A stretch of DNA of 43,263 nucleotides from Sulfuricurvum sp. Its GTDB lineage: Bacteria > Campylobacterota > Campylobacteria > Campylobacterales > Sulfurimonadaceae. The DNA is taken from the NCBI GenBank assembly GCA_030696285.1, contig JAUYSQ010000270.1, positions 1-43,263 on the forward strand, given 5' to 3'. A program made the translations under genes and the position numbers. Shown one piece after another: positions 17,948 to 26,654 of the stretch. The stretch's first letter is position 1. The number at the start of each line of letters is the position of its first letter. Below the pieces are notes generated by a model, which was given only the letters and a program-made list of their open reading frames with translations, was not told where the DNA came from and made no database searches.

Positions 17948-18964
17948 ATGGCATTGAAAATTGCAATTAATGGCTTTGGACGAATTGGTCGTAGTGTTAC
18001 TCGTCTTATTGCATCGCGTGAGGATGTGGAGCTTGTAGCGATTAACGATATGGTATCCATGGATATGATGCTCTATTTACTACAAAATGATTCCGTTCAC
18101 GGGCAATTTATGGGTGACGTTGTAATTGTGGATACTACTACTCTCAAAATAGGATCGAACCACGTCAAAATATTTTGTGAAAAAAATCCTGAGAATCTTG
18201 ATTTTGGGGCGTGCGGTGCGGATGTCGTGTTTGAATGCAGCGGATTGTTTTTGACAGGTGAGGCGACACGTCATCATTTAAGCAAAGGGGTCAAAAAAGT
18301 GATTCTTTCTGCTCCAACGCAAGACGCACAAATACCGACGTTTGTATTGGGTGTCAATGAACATTTGTACAAGGGTGAAGCCATTATTTCCAATGCGTCA
18401 TGTACGACGAACTGTTTGGGTCCGATTGTCAGAATACTTGATGAAGAATTTGGGATTGAAAAAGGGTTGATGACGACGATTCATGCCTATACGAACGGGC
18501 AAGCGATTATTGATGTTGCGCATGGCAGCGATAAGCGCCGTTCTCGTGCAGCAGCGGTGAATATGGTTCCCACGACGACGGGCGCGGCAAAAGCCATTTC
18601 GTTGGTGCTTCCCAATTTAGAGGGGAAATTACATGGTCAAAGTGTCCGTGTGCCGACTCCCGACGTTTCGATGGTTGATCTAAACGTCGTAGTATCGAAA
18701 AAAACGACCAAAGAAGAGATTAGTGCCTTGTTTAAAGGCTATGCAGACGGTACAATGAACGGAATTTTAGATGTGGATGAACGCTATCGTGTATCACAAG
18801 ATTTTGTCGGGTCGCCTTTTAGTGCTACCGTCGCCGATGATTTGATTCAAGTTATCGATGGGGATTTGATCAAGATTATGGCATGGTACGATAACGAATG
18901 GGGCTATTCAAACCGTCTCATAGAGATGTCATTATTTATTACTAATTATGAAGGAGTAAAATGA
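17948..18964 (+). CDS. gap: Glyceraldehyde-3-phosphate dehydrogenase, type I
   Basis: This 338-residue protein has the NAD-binding GFGRIGR motif at residues 9-15, the catalytic cysteine C152 in SNASCTTN, and the catalytic H179. The acidic residue D34 in INDM favours NAD over NADP. In an autotrophic or non-sugar-using relative it would mainly work in the gluconeogenic direction. That is inference. An AGGA site precedes the ATG. The TGA overlaps the pgk ATG (ATGA). The order gap-pgk-tpiA-fabI next to nadD-rsfS is, as I recall, shared with Campylobacter. Confidence 0.97.
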   Translation: MALKIAINGFGRIGRSVTRLIASREDVELVAINDMVSMDMMLYLLQNDSVHGQFMGDVVIVDTTTLKIGSNHVKIFCEKNPENLDFGACGADVVFECSGLFLTGEATRHHLSKGVKKVILSAPTQDAQIPTFVLGVNEHLYKGEAIISNASCTTNCLGPIVRILDEEFGIEKGLMTTIHAYTNGQAIIDVAHGSDKRRSRAAAVNMVPTTTGAAKAISLVLPNLEGKLHGQSVRVPTPDVSMVDLNVVVSKKTTKEEISALFKGYADGTMNGILDVDERYRVSQDFVGSPFSATVADDLIQVIDGDLIKIMAWYDNEWGYSNRLIEMSLFITNYEGVK

Positions 18965-20154
18965 AACTGTTAAGCATCAAAGAGTGTGACCTATTTCAAA
19001 AAAAAGTATTTATTCGATGTGATTTTAATGTTCCGATGGATGAATTTGGGAATATTACGGATGATCGCCGTATCCGTTCCGCTCTTTCCACGATTAAATA
19101 TTGTCTTGATCAAGAGTGTGCGATTATTTTGGCCTCTCATTTCGGTCGACCCAAAGCAGGTGTTTTTAGCCCGGAAGATTCTCTCTCTCCGGTATCTCGA
19201 CGTTTGCATCAATTGTTAAAAGTGGAGATTCAATTCGCGACGGATGTGGTGGGTGAGAGTGCTAAAACTTTGGCTGCCAACCTCAAGGCCGGTGAAATAT
19301 TATTGCTTGAAAATCTCCGTTTTGAAGCGGGAGAGACGAAAAACGATCCTATTTTTAGTGCTGCATTAGCATCATTTGCGGAAGTTTATATTAATGATGC
19401 GTTTGGGGTAAGTCACCGTGCTCATGCTTCGGTTGAGGGGATAACGGCACATTTTGACAACGCCCACAAAGCGGCAGGGTTTTTACTCCTCAAAGAGATT
19501 GAATTTTTTGATATTTTGCTGGAGCGGCCTGATCGTCCTTTTGCCGCAATCGTCGGAGGGTCTAAAGTTTCAGGAAAACTCGAAGCCTTGGTTAACTTAT
19601 TACCGCGTGTGGATAAAATCCTCATTGGAGGCGGTATGGCATTTACGTTTTTAAAAGCATTAGGTCATAATGTTGGAAACTCTTTGGTCGAAGATGATTT
19701 AATTAATGAAGCTCATAAAATTATGGAAGAGGCTCAACGTCTTGGGGTTAAGTTTTATTTACCTGTTGACGTTGTAGCAGCTGAGAAATTTAGTGCTGAT
19801 TCACGTATTCGCATGGTCAGTTCTCAAGAAATTCCCGATGGATGGATGGGTCTGGACATTGGAACGGCAAGTGTCGAGTTATACCGCGAAGTGCTTGAAG
19901 ACGTAAAAACTATCCTTTGGAATGGGCCGATGGGTGTGTTTGAGATGGAAAAATTTGCCAAAGGTTCCAATAAAATCGCCCACATCATTGCCGAATTGGA
20001 CGCAACTACAGTGGTCGGCGGTGGGGATACTGCTGATCTGGTGCAGCGAATCGGTATGGATAATGCGATGAGCTTTATCTCTACGGGCGGCGGTGCATCT
20101 CTTGAACTATTAGAGGGTAAAGTGCTTCCAGGCGTAAAACCTCTTATGAAATAA
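18961..20154 (+). CDS. pgk: Phosphoglycerate kinase
   Basis: This 397-residue monomeric kinase has the N-terminal substrate motif [11 protein letters not shown]. The LASHFGRPK motif, the central GGSKVSGKL and the C-terminal GGGDTADLV with STGGGASLE nucleotide-binding loops are also present. It interconverts 1,3-bisphosphoglycerate and 3-phosphoglycerate, using the product of gap. The length is normal. It overlaps gap by 4 bases. tpiA begins 11 bases after its stop, with an AAAGGAAA site. Confidence 0.97.
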   Translation: MKLLSIKECDLFQKKVFIRCDFNVPMDEFGNITDDRRIRSALSTIKYCLDQECAIILASHFGRPKAGVFSPEDSLSPVSRRLHQLLKVEIQFATDVVGESAKTLAANLKAGEILLLENLRFEAGETKNDPIFSAALASFAEVYINDAFGVSHRAHASVEGITAHFDNAHKAAGFLLLKEIEFFDILLERPDRPFAAIVGGSKVSGKLEALVNLLPRVDKILIGGGMAFTFLKALGHNVGNSLVEDDLINEAHKIMEEAQRLGVKFYLPVDVVAAEKFSADSRIRMVSSQEIPDGWMGLDIGTASVELYREVLEDVKTILWNGPMGVFEMEKFAKGSNKIAHIIAELDATTVVGGGDTADLVQRIGMDNAMSFISTGGGASLELLEGKVLPGVKPLMK

Positions 20155-20165
20155 AGGAAACCGTC

Positions 20166-20885
20166 ATGATTTTGTGCGCTAACTTCAAAGCCAATAAAAC
20201 CCGTCAAGAGACGCGAGCCTATATGGCGGTTGTTGAATCGTTTGTCTCTGTCAATGAGATTGAGGATACGATTATTGTTTTTCCTCCTTTTACAGCGCTA
20301 GAGCATATTCCACGTAATGTTTTGATCGGAGTGCAAAATGCATATCCCGCTCAAAATGGAGCGTATACGGGTGAAATTGCATTGGAACAACTTGAAGAGT
20401 TCGATGTTAAAACCATCTTAATAGGTCACAGCGAACGTCGTCATATTTTAGGGGAAACACAGGAGCAAATTGCGGCAAAATTTCGTTTTTTTGCCGAGCA
20501 AGACTTTGCGATTGTGTATTGTGTGGGTGAGCCATTAGCCGTGCGGGAGCAGGGAGATGAAGCGTTAATGCGTTATATTGATGCACAGTGCGAGGGGATT
20601 GATTTGGGTTATCCGGATCTTATTCTCGCATACGAGCCGGTATGGGCCATTGGAACGGGATTAACGCCAACGAATGAACAAATTGAAGTCGTTCACGCTG
20701 CATTACGCTTCAAAACTACTGCTCCGCTTCTCTATGGTGGAAGTGTAAAAGTGGATAATGCAGGGGAGATTATGGCACTGCAAAACGTCGATGGAGTTTT
20801 GGTAGGGTCTGCTTCGTTAAGTGCCCATGATTTTTGTGAGATGATCGCGCAAGCGGCAGAGTTAAATACAGATATAGGAGTTTAA
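20166..20885 (+). CDS. tpiA: Triosephosphate isomerase
   Basis: This 239-residue TIM-barrel enzyme has the catalytic set N6 and K8 (NFKAN), H88 (GHSERR) and E157 (AYEPVWAIGTG). The YGGSVK phosphate-binding segment is near residue 200. It interconverts glyceraldehyde 3-phosphate and dihydroxyacetone phosphate. It is slightly shorter than the E. coli enzyme (255), as is common in this group. fabI starts on the base after the stop, and its ribosome site AGGAG lies in the tpiA tail. Confidence 0.96.
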   Translation: MILCANFKANKTRQETRAYMAVVESFVSVNEIEDTIIVFPPFTALEHIPRNVLIGVQNAYPAQNGAYTGEIALEQLEEFDVKTILIGHSERRHILGETQEQIAAKFRFFAEQDFAIVYCVGEPLAVREQGDEALMRYIDAQCEGIDLGYPDLILAYEPVWAIGTGLTPTNEQIEVVHAALRFKTTAPLLYGGSVKVDNAGEIMALQNVDGVLVGSASLSAHDFCEMIAQAAELNTDIGV

Positions 20886-21707
<822 letters not shown>

Positions 21708-21712
21708 TATTC

Positions 21713-21795
21713 TTATTCCGTTCGTCATGAGCCTGTCGAAGGATAGGTTCAGGGTTCGACATATCCTATAGGGTATGTCAGCTCACCACGAATAA
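21713..21795. repeat. Dispersed palindromic repeat of the CGTTCGTCATGAGCCTGTCGAA type
   Basis: The outer arms TTATTC/GAATAA and TGAGC/GCTCA enclose TGTCGAA/TTCGACA and a 22-base inner palindrome at 21758-21779 centred on CCTATAGG. The whole can fold into one branched hairpin. The core resembles short intergenic repeats seen in many unrelated bacteria. It sits between the 3' ends of convergent fabI and the lipoprotein gene, where it may serve as a two-way terminator. I saw no second copy in the window. Confidence 0.75.
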
Positions 21796-21809
21796 AATGT
21801 TACTAATAG

Positions 21810-22220
21810 TTACTTTCCTATAACCGGAAGATGCTCTAATGCTTCAATATTCGAAGCCTCTTTCGGCTTTCCTTCATTTAGTTTTTCTTTATTCTCATGA
21901 TATTTTTTCCATTTATCCGCATATTTTTGCAAGCCAAATGAAGTGTTCTCTTCCTCTGTAACGATAGGCGTAGTGACAACGGCTGCTTGAGTAGCTTTTC
22001 CCTCTTTTTGTGATGGAGTTGTTGTTAACGGCGCCCACTCCTCTTTTAACCAACTGTCCAAACCACGCTGTATTGCACCTCCCTCGGAGACGGAAGTTGT
22101 ACTAGGCGAGACTGCTTGTAAAGAAGTGTTTTGAGAGGGAGCAACCCCTTCACGATTGGCGCATCCACTGATAAGAGTTACAAGTGAGAGAAATGCGATT
22201 GAAAGGGTTGTGCGCTTCAT
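21810..22220 (-). CDS. Small lipoprotein of unknown function
   Basis: This 136-residue protein has a clear lipoprotein signal: KR at residues 2-3, a hydrophobic core, and the lipobox LISGC with C20 as the lipidated residue. Residues 20-60 are Ser/Thr/Gln-rich and of low complexity. Residues 90-125 are highly charged and probably helical. No family is recognised. It is monocistronic, convergent with fabI, and its promoter region faces that of the porin gene. An AAAGGCACTTT string, 3-13 bases before the ATG, can serve as ribosome site. Confidence 0.75.
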   Translation of the reverse strand: MKRTTLSIAFLSLVTLISGCANREGVAPSQNTSLQAVSPSTTSVSEGGAIQRGLDSWLKEEWAPLTTTPSQKEGKATQAAVVTTPIVTEEENTSFGLQKYADKWKKYHENKEKLNEGKPKEASNIEALEHLPVIGK

Positions 22221-22261
22221 AAAGTGCCTTTTAATGATTTTAGTTTTGATTTCTAATGATA

Positions 22262-22267
22262 ACTATA
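22262..22267 (-). promoter_or_regulatory. -10 box of the lipoprotein gene
   Basis: On the minus strand the sequence reads GTGTGGTATAGTTATC, with TATAGT as the -10 box and a TG two bases before it. The predicted start of transcription is near 22255, leaving a leader of about 35 bases. Confidence 0.45.
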
Positions 22268-22324
22268 CCACACTCTTATTTTATTAGGATAAAAAATAAA
22301 TGTGACAAAATTGTTAGCCCCCTA

Positions 22325-22410
22325 ATTTACGGTGTTAGCTCTGGTAAATGAATAGTAAATATATTTTTACTATTACAGCATAAATTAAGATTTTCATCGT
22401 TACAATTTAC
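22325..22410. promoter_or_regulatory. Porin upstream region with five TTTAC/GTAAA half-sites
   Basis: A perfect dyad at 22351-22374 reads AATAGTAAA, six bases, TTTACTATT. A second dyad, ATTTAC and GTAAAT 13 bases apart, lies at 22325-22349. A further AATTTAC is at 22404-22410. A possible porin -10 box (TACAAT, 22401-22406) abuts the last half-site. The arrangement suggests an operator array for an unidentified regulator. The remaining bases between the lipoprotein and porin genes show nothing else except the AAGGAG ribosome site. Confidence 0.45.
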
Positions 22411-22467
22411 TCCGACGAAACAAAACAGGGGTAATTCCCAAAGTCAAGCTTTATTTAAGGAGAATCA

Positions 22468-23694
22468 ATGAAATTAGTTAAAATGAGCCTCGTGGCAGCA
22501 ATGGTAATGGGTGCTAGCGCATTCGCAATCGACAATGTAAAAGTAAGCGGTGACGCTAAACTTTTTTACGGTACAGATGATGCTGGTAGTCTAAGTCTTT
22601 TTGATAAAGACAATAGCTATGCTGATACAGCGCTTCGTCTTAGTGTAACGGGTGATTTACTTAAAGGTGTTTCTTTTGGGGTAACAGGTTATGCAGTAAG
22701 TACTCTTGGTCTTGAAAATAACCTTGTTAGCAATACATGGACTAATGGACATGATGCAGCAGTAAATGACAACGCATGGTTGGGCGAAGCATGGATGGCA
22801 GCAACAATGGGTAAAACAACGGCTAAAATCGGTCGTATGGAGCTTGATACACCATTAGCGTTCTCTGAAAAATGGTCAATTGTTCCAAATACATTTGATG
22901 CAGCTGTTCTTATTAACCAAGATCTTCCAGGTACTACTTTGGTAGGTGCATGGGTAGGAAAAAGCAATGGTTCAGACCTTCCTGCTTTACTGCATGGAGA
23001 AAGTACTCATGCGGCAGATAGAGATCTTCTTCTACGTGATGGCGCTTCATTCGGTACATTTGGTTTAAAAGGTGCTTATGCAGTAGCAGCTATTAACAAT
23101 TCATTTAAACCGCTAACAGCTCAAGCGTGGTATTACAATGTTGTTGATATTGCCGATGCTTACTGGTTGCAAGCGGATTGGGCATGCCAGTTGGTTAAAG
23201 ATGTTAAAGTTGGTGTACAATACGCTGAAATGTCACCAAAAGGGACAGGTGCCGTATTGGCAGGTACAAACGATTCTTCTGCGTATGCAGTTAAAGTTGG
23301 GTACGAAGGTGTTCAAAACCTTAAAGTTTCTGCAGCATACTCTGATGTAGATCAAGATGGTGGTCTTTCAATTCAAAATGTTGCAACTGGCGCTGGTTTG
23401 GTTGGTCAGTCTAAGCTTTACACAGAAACATATTGGACATACGGTATTGTAGGTCTTGCAGGTACTGAATCATGGAATCTTACAGCTGAATATGATATGA
23501 AAGATATGGCAAAATTCGGTGCATATTACACAAATTCAGACAATGATATGGTTGGTTTCACAATGAACGAAGTAGCATTAACAGCGACTAAATCTTTTGG
23601 ACCGTTGGATGCAACTTTGGCATACATTAACACAGATTTCAAGAATGCTGATGCTGTAAACGCTCTTCAAGCATACTTGACTCTTAACTTCTAA
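22468..23694 (+). CDS. Outer-membrane porin (Campylobacterota major OMP-like)
   Basis: This 408-residue protein has a 20-residue signal peptide cut after AFA. The mature part has alternating short polar and hydrophobic strands typical of a beta-barrel, and it ends in the outer-membrane signature LTLNF with a terminal aromatic residue. It is Ala/Asp/Gly/Asn-rich and low in cysteine. Its codon use looks optimised (GGT, GCA and GTA frequent, with rather uniform choices), which suits an abundant protein. It probably forms a general or anion-type diffusion pore; substrate cannot be told. A strong AAGGAG site lies 6 bases before the ATG, and a terminator hairpin follows. Confidence 0.85.
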   Translation: MKLVKMSLVAAMVMGASAFAIDNVKVSGDAKLFYGTDDAGSLSLFDKDNSYADTALRLSVTGDLLKGVSFGVTGYAVSTLGLENNLVSNTWTNGHDAAVNDNAWLGEAWMAATMGKTTAKIGRMELDTPLAFSEKWSIVPNTFDAAVLINQDLPGTTLVGAWVGKSNGSDLPALLHGESTHAADRDLLLRDGASFGTFGLKGAYAVAAINNSFKPLTAQAWYYNVVDIADAYWLQADWACQLVKDVKVGVQYAEMSPKGTGAVLAGTNDSSAYAVKVGYEGVQNLKVSAAYSDVDQDGGLSIQNVATGAGLVGQSKLYTETYWTYGIVGLAGTESWNLTAEYDMKDMAKFGAYYTNSDNDMVGFTMNEVALTATKSFGPLDATLAYINTDFKNADAVNALQAYLTLNF

Positions 23695-23711
23695 GAGTTT
23701 TTTAGCTATTC

Positions 23712-23735
23712 TCACCCCTCTTGGGGTGAATTTCT
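23712..23735 (+). terminator. Rho-independent terminator of the porin gene
   Basis: TCACCCC and GGGGTGA flank a TCTT loop, followed by a T-rich stretch (ATTTCTTT). It starts 18 bases after the porin stop and ends just before the -35 box of the next promoter. Confidence 0.85.
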
Positions 23736-23739
23736 TTCC

Positions 23740-23768
23740 TTGACTCCCTCATACCCTTCAGTTATAAT
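23740..23768 (+). promoter_or_regulatory. Near-consensus sigma70 promoter of the orphan permease
   Basis: TTGACT (23740-23745) and TATAAT (23763-23768) are 17 bases apart. Counting seven bases on from the last base of the -10 box puts the transcript start on 23775, the A of the permease ATG. No other gene in the window has so complete a promoter. Confidence 0.8.
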
Positions 23769-23774
23769 CATTTT

Positions 23775-24728
23775 ATGAAATATTTACTTCGCTCGCTCTC
23801 TTATACATTGTTAATGCTCATTTTAATCTCTCTTATCTCATTTGCCGCAATGCACGCAGCGCCAAACAGCTTTATGGGCGGAGAGCTTAATCCCAATATG
23901 ACTCCTGAAAATATTGCACAGCTCAAAGCAATCTACGGTCTCGATAAACCGTTGTTACAACAATATGGTGATTGGGTCGTCAATCTCTCACAATTCAATT
24001 TTGGGATTTCATTTGTGAGCGGACACGATGTCAATGAAGTGATTGTTGAGCGGCTTCCTGTAACGTTATGGATGAATATTATTGCCCTTATTGTGACGTT
24101 TGCGGTGTCGATGTGGATGGGAATTTATGCGGCCTTGCATTATGAGCATAAAGGTGATTATGCCATCACTCAAATTTCCTTGATTAGTTTTGCGATGCCG
24201 TCGTATTACCTCGCATTGGTTTTGATGATGGTGTTGAGTGTTACGTTGGGATGGTTTCCCATCGCGGGGCTTCATTCGCTTGAACCGCCTGAGGGGATCG
24301 GGTATTATCTCGATATGGCATGGCACTTGAGTTTGCCGATACTGGTGATGGTGTTTGTGGGAATAGGGAGTTTGGCATTGTATATTCGCTCGCTCACCCT
24401 TGAAATTCTTAAAAGTGATTATATCTATTTTGCACGAGCACGAGGGATTGAAGAAAAAACGATTATACGTTATTACATTTTGCCAAATTTATTGCCCCCT
24501 ATCGTGACGATGATGGGACTTTCCCTTCCGGGACTCATTGGCGGTTCGGTGATATTAGAATCTATTTTTGGAATCGAGGGGATGGGGCAGCTGTTTTATC
24601 TCAGTGCAATGAGTCGGGATTATCCGGTGATTATGGGGATTTTGATGATGAGTGCATTTTTGACCCTCATCGGCAATCAAATCGCCGATGCGGTTTTGTT
24701 GAAGTTGAACCCGTTTGTGAAACGTTAG
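23775..24728 (+). CDS. ABC transporter permease of the DppB/OppB family, orphan
   Basis: This 317-residue inner-membrane protein has the OppB/DppB topology: an N-terminal helix (residues 8-28), a periplasmic loop with LYGLDKPLLQQY-like sequence, then five more helices. The cytoplasmic EAA loop (ARARGIEEKTIIRYYILPN, near residue 222) contacts the ATPase. Family members import peptides, nickel or other small ligands together with a second permease, ATPases and a binding protein. None of these lies next to it here. No ribosome site precedes the ATG, and the promoter predicts a leaderless mRNA. The likely call is a peptide-type permease whose partners are encoded elsewhere. Confidence 0.9.
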   Translation: MKYLLRSLSYTLLMLILISLISFAAMHAAPNSFMGGELNPNMTPENIAQLKAIYGLDKPLLQQYGDWVVNLSQFNFGISFVSGHDVNEVIVERLPVTLWMNIIALIVTFAVSMWMGIYAALHYEHKGDYAITQISLISFAMPSYYLALVLMMVLSVTLGWFPIAGLHSLEPPEGIGYYLDMAWHLSLPILVMVFVGIGSLALYIRSLTLEILKSDYIYFARARGIEEKTIIRYYILPNLLPPIVTMMGLSLPGLIGGSVILESIFGIEGMGQLFYLSAMSRDYPVIMGILMMSAFLTLIGNQIADAVLLKLNPFVKR

Positions 24729-24985
24729 TGTACTTTTCTTTTTAATAAAGAAAAGTACCAAAAGAAAAGCGCCCCCACAACAAGACGCTGGCGGTACGCT
24801 TTTGCCCTTCGGCAAGCGACCTTGCTCTTGGTGTGTTGTGGGGGCATTCATTGATAATATAAAAAAATATATCCCCCGAATCTCCTAGAGCCAACTTTTT
24901 TGGCATACCTGCCAAAATAAGTTGAGCGTCTATGAGGGGGATGAGCTTCTTTTGTTTCTTTTCTTTGTGGTAAAGAAAAGAAAGA
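24729..24985. repeat. Gene-free region of stacked inverted repeats
   Basis: Four structures follow one another. The first is a 12-bp perfect hairpin, GTACTTTTCTTT/AAAGAAAAGTAC (24730-24758). The second is a long stem, GCCCCCACAACA with TGTTGTGGGGGC (about 24770-24844), around an inner TTGCC/GGCAA hairpin. The third is a stem ATCCCCC/GGGGGAT (24871-24942) around a 14-bp stem with one bulge, whose tip is TTTTGGCA-TACC-TGCCAAAA. The fourth is a hairpin TTCTTTTCTTT/AAAGAAAAGAA (about 24957-24981). No credible gene is present. The pattern fits a mobile or dispersed palindromic element, or a structured RNA, lying between the 3' ends of the permease gene and nusA. Confidence 0.75.
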
Positions 24986-24992
24986 GAAAGGG

Positions 24993-26114
24993 TTAATTCC
25001 CGAAAAGTGCTTCGAGAGAACCAATTCCCTCTTTTTTCTCTTCCTGAGCCGCTGCACTGTCCCCTTGCTCTTTGAGCTCAATGATGTAGCCCGTTAGCAT
25101 TGATGCCAGACGGATATTGATTCCGCTTTTGCCGATGGCTTTGGATTTTTGGTCACTTGGGAGGGTGACAATTGCTTTTTTCTCACCGTTTTCATCTTCA
25201 GTAACACTCACGGCACTGATGATCGCAGGGCTCATGGCGCGAGAGATAAAAAGCTCAGGCGAGGCGCTGTATTCGATACAGTCGATGTTCTCGCCGCACA
25301 GCTCTTCGCTGACTGCATTGATACGTACTCCACGTACTCCGACGGTTGCCCCGATAGGGTCGATTTGCGGGCGATTGGTGTAGAGGGCGATTTTGGCACG
25401 CTCTCCTGGGATACGGGCACATTTCTCGATAACGACGATACCGTCTTTGATCTCTGGGACTTCGAGAGCGAGAAGCTCTTCGAGAAATTTAGGAGCGGTA
25501 CGTGAAAGCTCCATGGAAATCCCGACTATTTTATCGACATTTACACGGCGGACGATGGCGCTTACTACATCACCGACTTTAAATTTTTCACCTTTGATAC
25601 GGCTTTTCATCGGGAGTACTGCACGAATCTCATCGATTTCAATGGTGGTGTTTTGATCGTTATCGACACGGGTGACGCGACCCGAAACGATTTGGTTGAT
25701 CTTGTTTTTGTATTTGTCGTACAATTCATTTTCTACAAGACGTTGGATGTGAAATTCGATTTCACGGTGAAGCGTTGCAAATGCGCTTCGGCCATACGTT
25801 TCGAGCTCATGTTCCATCTGCAGCTGATCACCGATTTCTGCCTCATCATCAATCTCTTTTGCAGCGGTAAGGCTCATATACGCGCCAGCCTGTTCTCCTT
25901 CTAGCTCGTGAGCATCATCGGTAACAACCGTAATGACTTGGCGAAGTTTGACCTGCTTGGTACGATCATCAATATCTGCTTCAAAAGCAAAAGTAGGGTT
26001 GATAAGACGTTTTGCGGTTTGAATAAAAGAGGTCTTGATCGCCTCGGTAACATTTTCGCGGTTCAGCCCTTTTTCGCTGGCGATGGAGTCGATAATATCT
26101 AACATATTTTCCAT
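24993..26114 (-). CDS. nusA: Transcription termination/antitermination protein NusA
   Basis: This protein of about 373 residues has the NusA order of domains: an N-terminal RNA-polymerase-binding domain (1-130), an S1 domain (about 135-200), and two KH domains with GVRG and GKSG loops. It lacks the extra C-terminal acidic repeats of E. coli NusA, as is usual outside gammaproteobacteria. It binds RNA polymerase and modulates pausing and termination. I set the start at the ATG at 26114, where AGAGGA lies 7 bases upstream. The open frame continues 57 codons further up, but that extension is hydrophobic, unlike NusA, and overlaps the promoter region. Confidence 0.95.
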   Translation of the reverse strand: MENMLDIIDSIASEKGLNRENVTEAIKTSFIQTAKRLINPTFAFEADIDDRTKQVKLRQVITVVTDDAHELEGEQAGAYMSLTAAKEIDDEAEIGDQLQMEHELETYGRSAFATLHREIEFHIQRLVENELYDKYKNKINQIVSGRVTRVDNDQNTTIEIDEIRAVLPMKSRIKGEKFKVGDVVSAIVRRVNVDKIVGISMELSRTAPKFLEELLALEVPEIKDGIVVIEKCARIPGERAKIALYTNRPQIDPIGATVGVRGVRINAVSEELCGENIDCIEYSASPELFISRAMSPAIISAVSVTEDENGEKKAIVTLPSDQKSKAIGKSGINIRLASMLTGYIIELKEQGDSAAAQEEKKEGIGSLEALFGN

Positions 26115-26138
26115 AAGAATATCCTCTTGTTTGGGTAG

Positions 26139-26144
26139 ATCATA
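26139..26144 (-). promoter_or_regulatory. Candidate -10 box of nusA
   Basis: TATGAT on the minus strand is preceded by a T-rich tract (TTTATTTTTT), a feature described upstream of -10 boxes in Campylobacter relatives. The leader would be about 18 bases. Confidence 0.35.
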
Positions 26145-26233
26145 AAAAAATAAAGTGTTATCGGGAAGCTTTTTTATGAAGAAATAAGAGTATACAAAAA
26201 AAACGCTTAATAGGATATTTATTGAAACACGGA

Positions 26234-26239
26234 TATAAT
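26234..26239 (+). promoter_or_regulatory. -10 box of the small gene at 26286
   Basis: TATAAT in GGATATAATCC gives a predicted transcript start near 26246, about 40 bases before the coding start. No -35 match is seen at the right distance. Confidence 0.5.
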
Positions 26240-26285
26240 CCAAATAATTATCAAAAACTCTAATACAAAAAAAGGGATGTCTCAA

Positions 26286-26528
26286 ATGGAACTAAAATTT
26301 GCACGCAATGAGAATGACGCTAAACCGAAAAAAGTTGATTTGAAAAAAATCAGTGAAATGGTCGAAAAGAATAATTCTCTTATTCTTTATTTTGATCGTG
26401 AAAATTCTCACAAAGATTTGCTTGCTCTGCAAGATCATTTTGAGGGAGAAGGAAAAAGTTTTTATATGCGTGAAGTAAAATTTGGCCTTTCTGCGAATGA
26501 GTATATGTACGAAGTACACATTCTATAG
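26286..26528 (+). CDS. Small charged protein of unknown function
   Basis: This 80-residue protein has Lys-rich residues 8-25, then a predicted alpha/beta fold, and no signal peptide. I do not recognise a family. The pattern (LILYFDRENSHKDLLALQDHFEGEGKSFYMRE) looks like a compact folded domain rather than noise. It has its own promoter-like box, a ribosome site and codon use like its neighbours. I take the ATG at 26286, with AAGGG 9 bases upstream, because the earlier ATG at 26277 touches that site. It diverges from nusA. Confidence 0.7.
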   Translation: MELKFARNENDAKPKKVDLKKISEMVEKNNSLILYFDRENSHKDLLALQDHFEGEGKSFYMREVKFGLSANEYMYEVHIL

Positions 26529-26548
26529 GCACTATTTCTATATTTATT

Positions 26549-26622
26549 CGTCATTCCCGCGAAGGCGGGAATCCAGCTTTGAATTTAGGGGATGGATCCC
26601 CGGGTCAAGCCCGAGGATGACG
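26549..26622. repeat. Dispersed palindromic repeat, copy 2 (long form)
   Basis: This 74-base element begins CGTCATTCCCGCGAAGGCGG and ends CCCGAGGATGACG. It matches the copy at 14684-14754 almost base for base, except for the spacer between the two inner hairpins. It lies between the small gene and miaB in the same orientation, so it is probably transcribed. Confidence 0.92.
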
Positions 26623-26654
26623 GGAGTCGTCTTTCAAGAATTAAGGTAAGTTAA

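Noticed and set aside
24729-24992. CRISPR array or riboswitch in the gap before nusA
   Set aside because: The repeats are inverted, not direct, and are not regularly spaced. No cas genes are present, and the region is downstream of both flanking genes, so it cannot be a leader.
26115-26285. 57-codon N-terminal extension of nusA
   Set aside because: The extension is hydrophobic and aromatic, unlike any NusA. The ATG at 26114 has a good ribosome site, and the extension covers the divergent promoter region.
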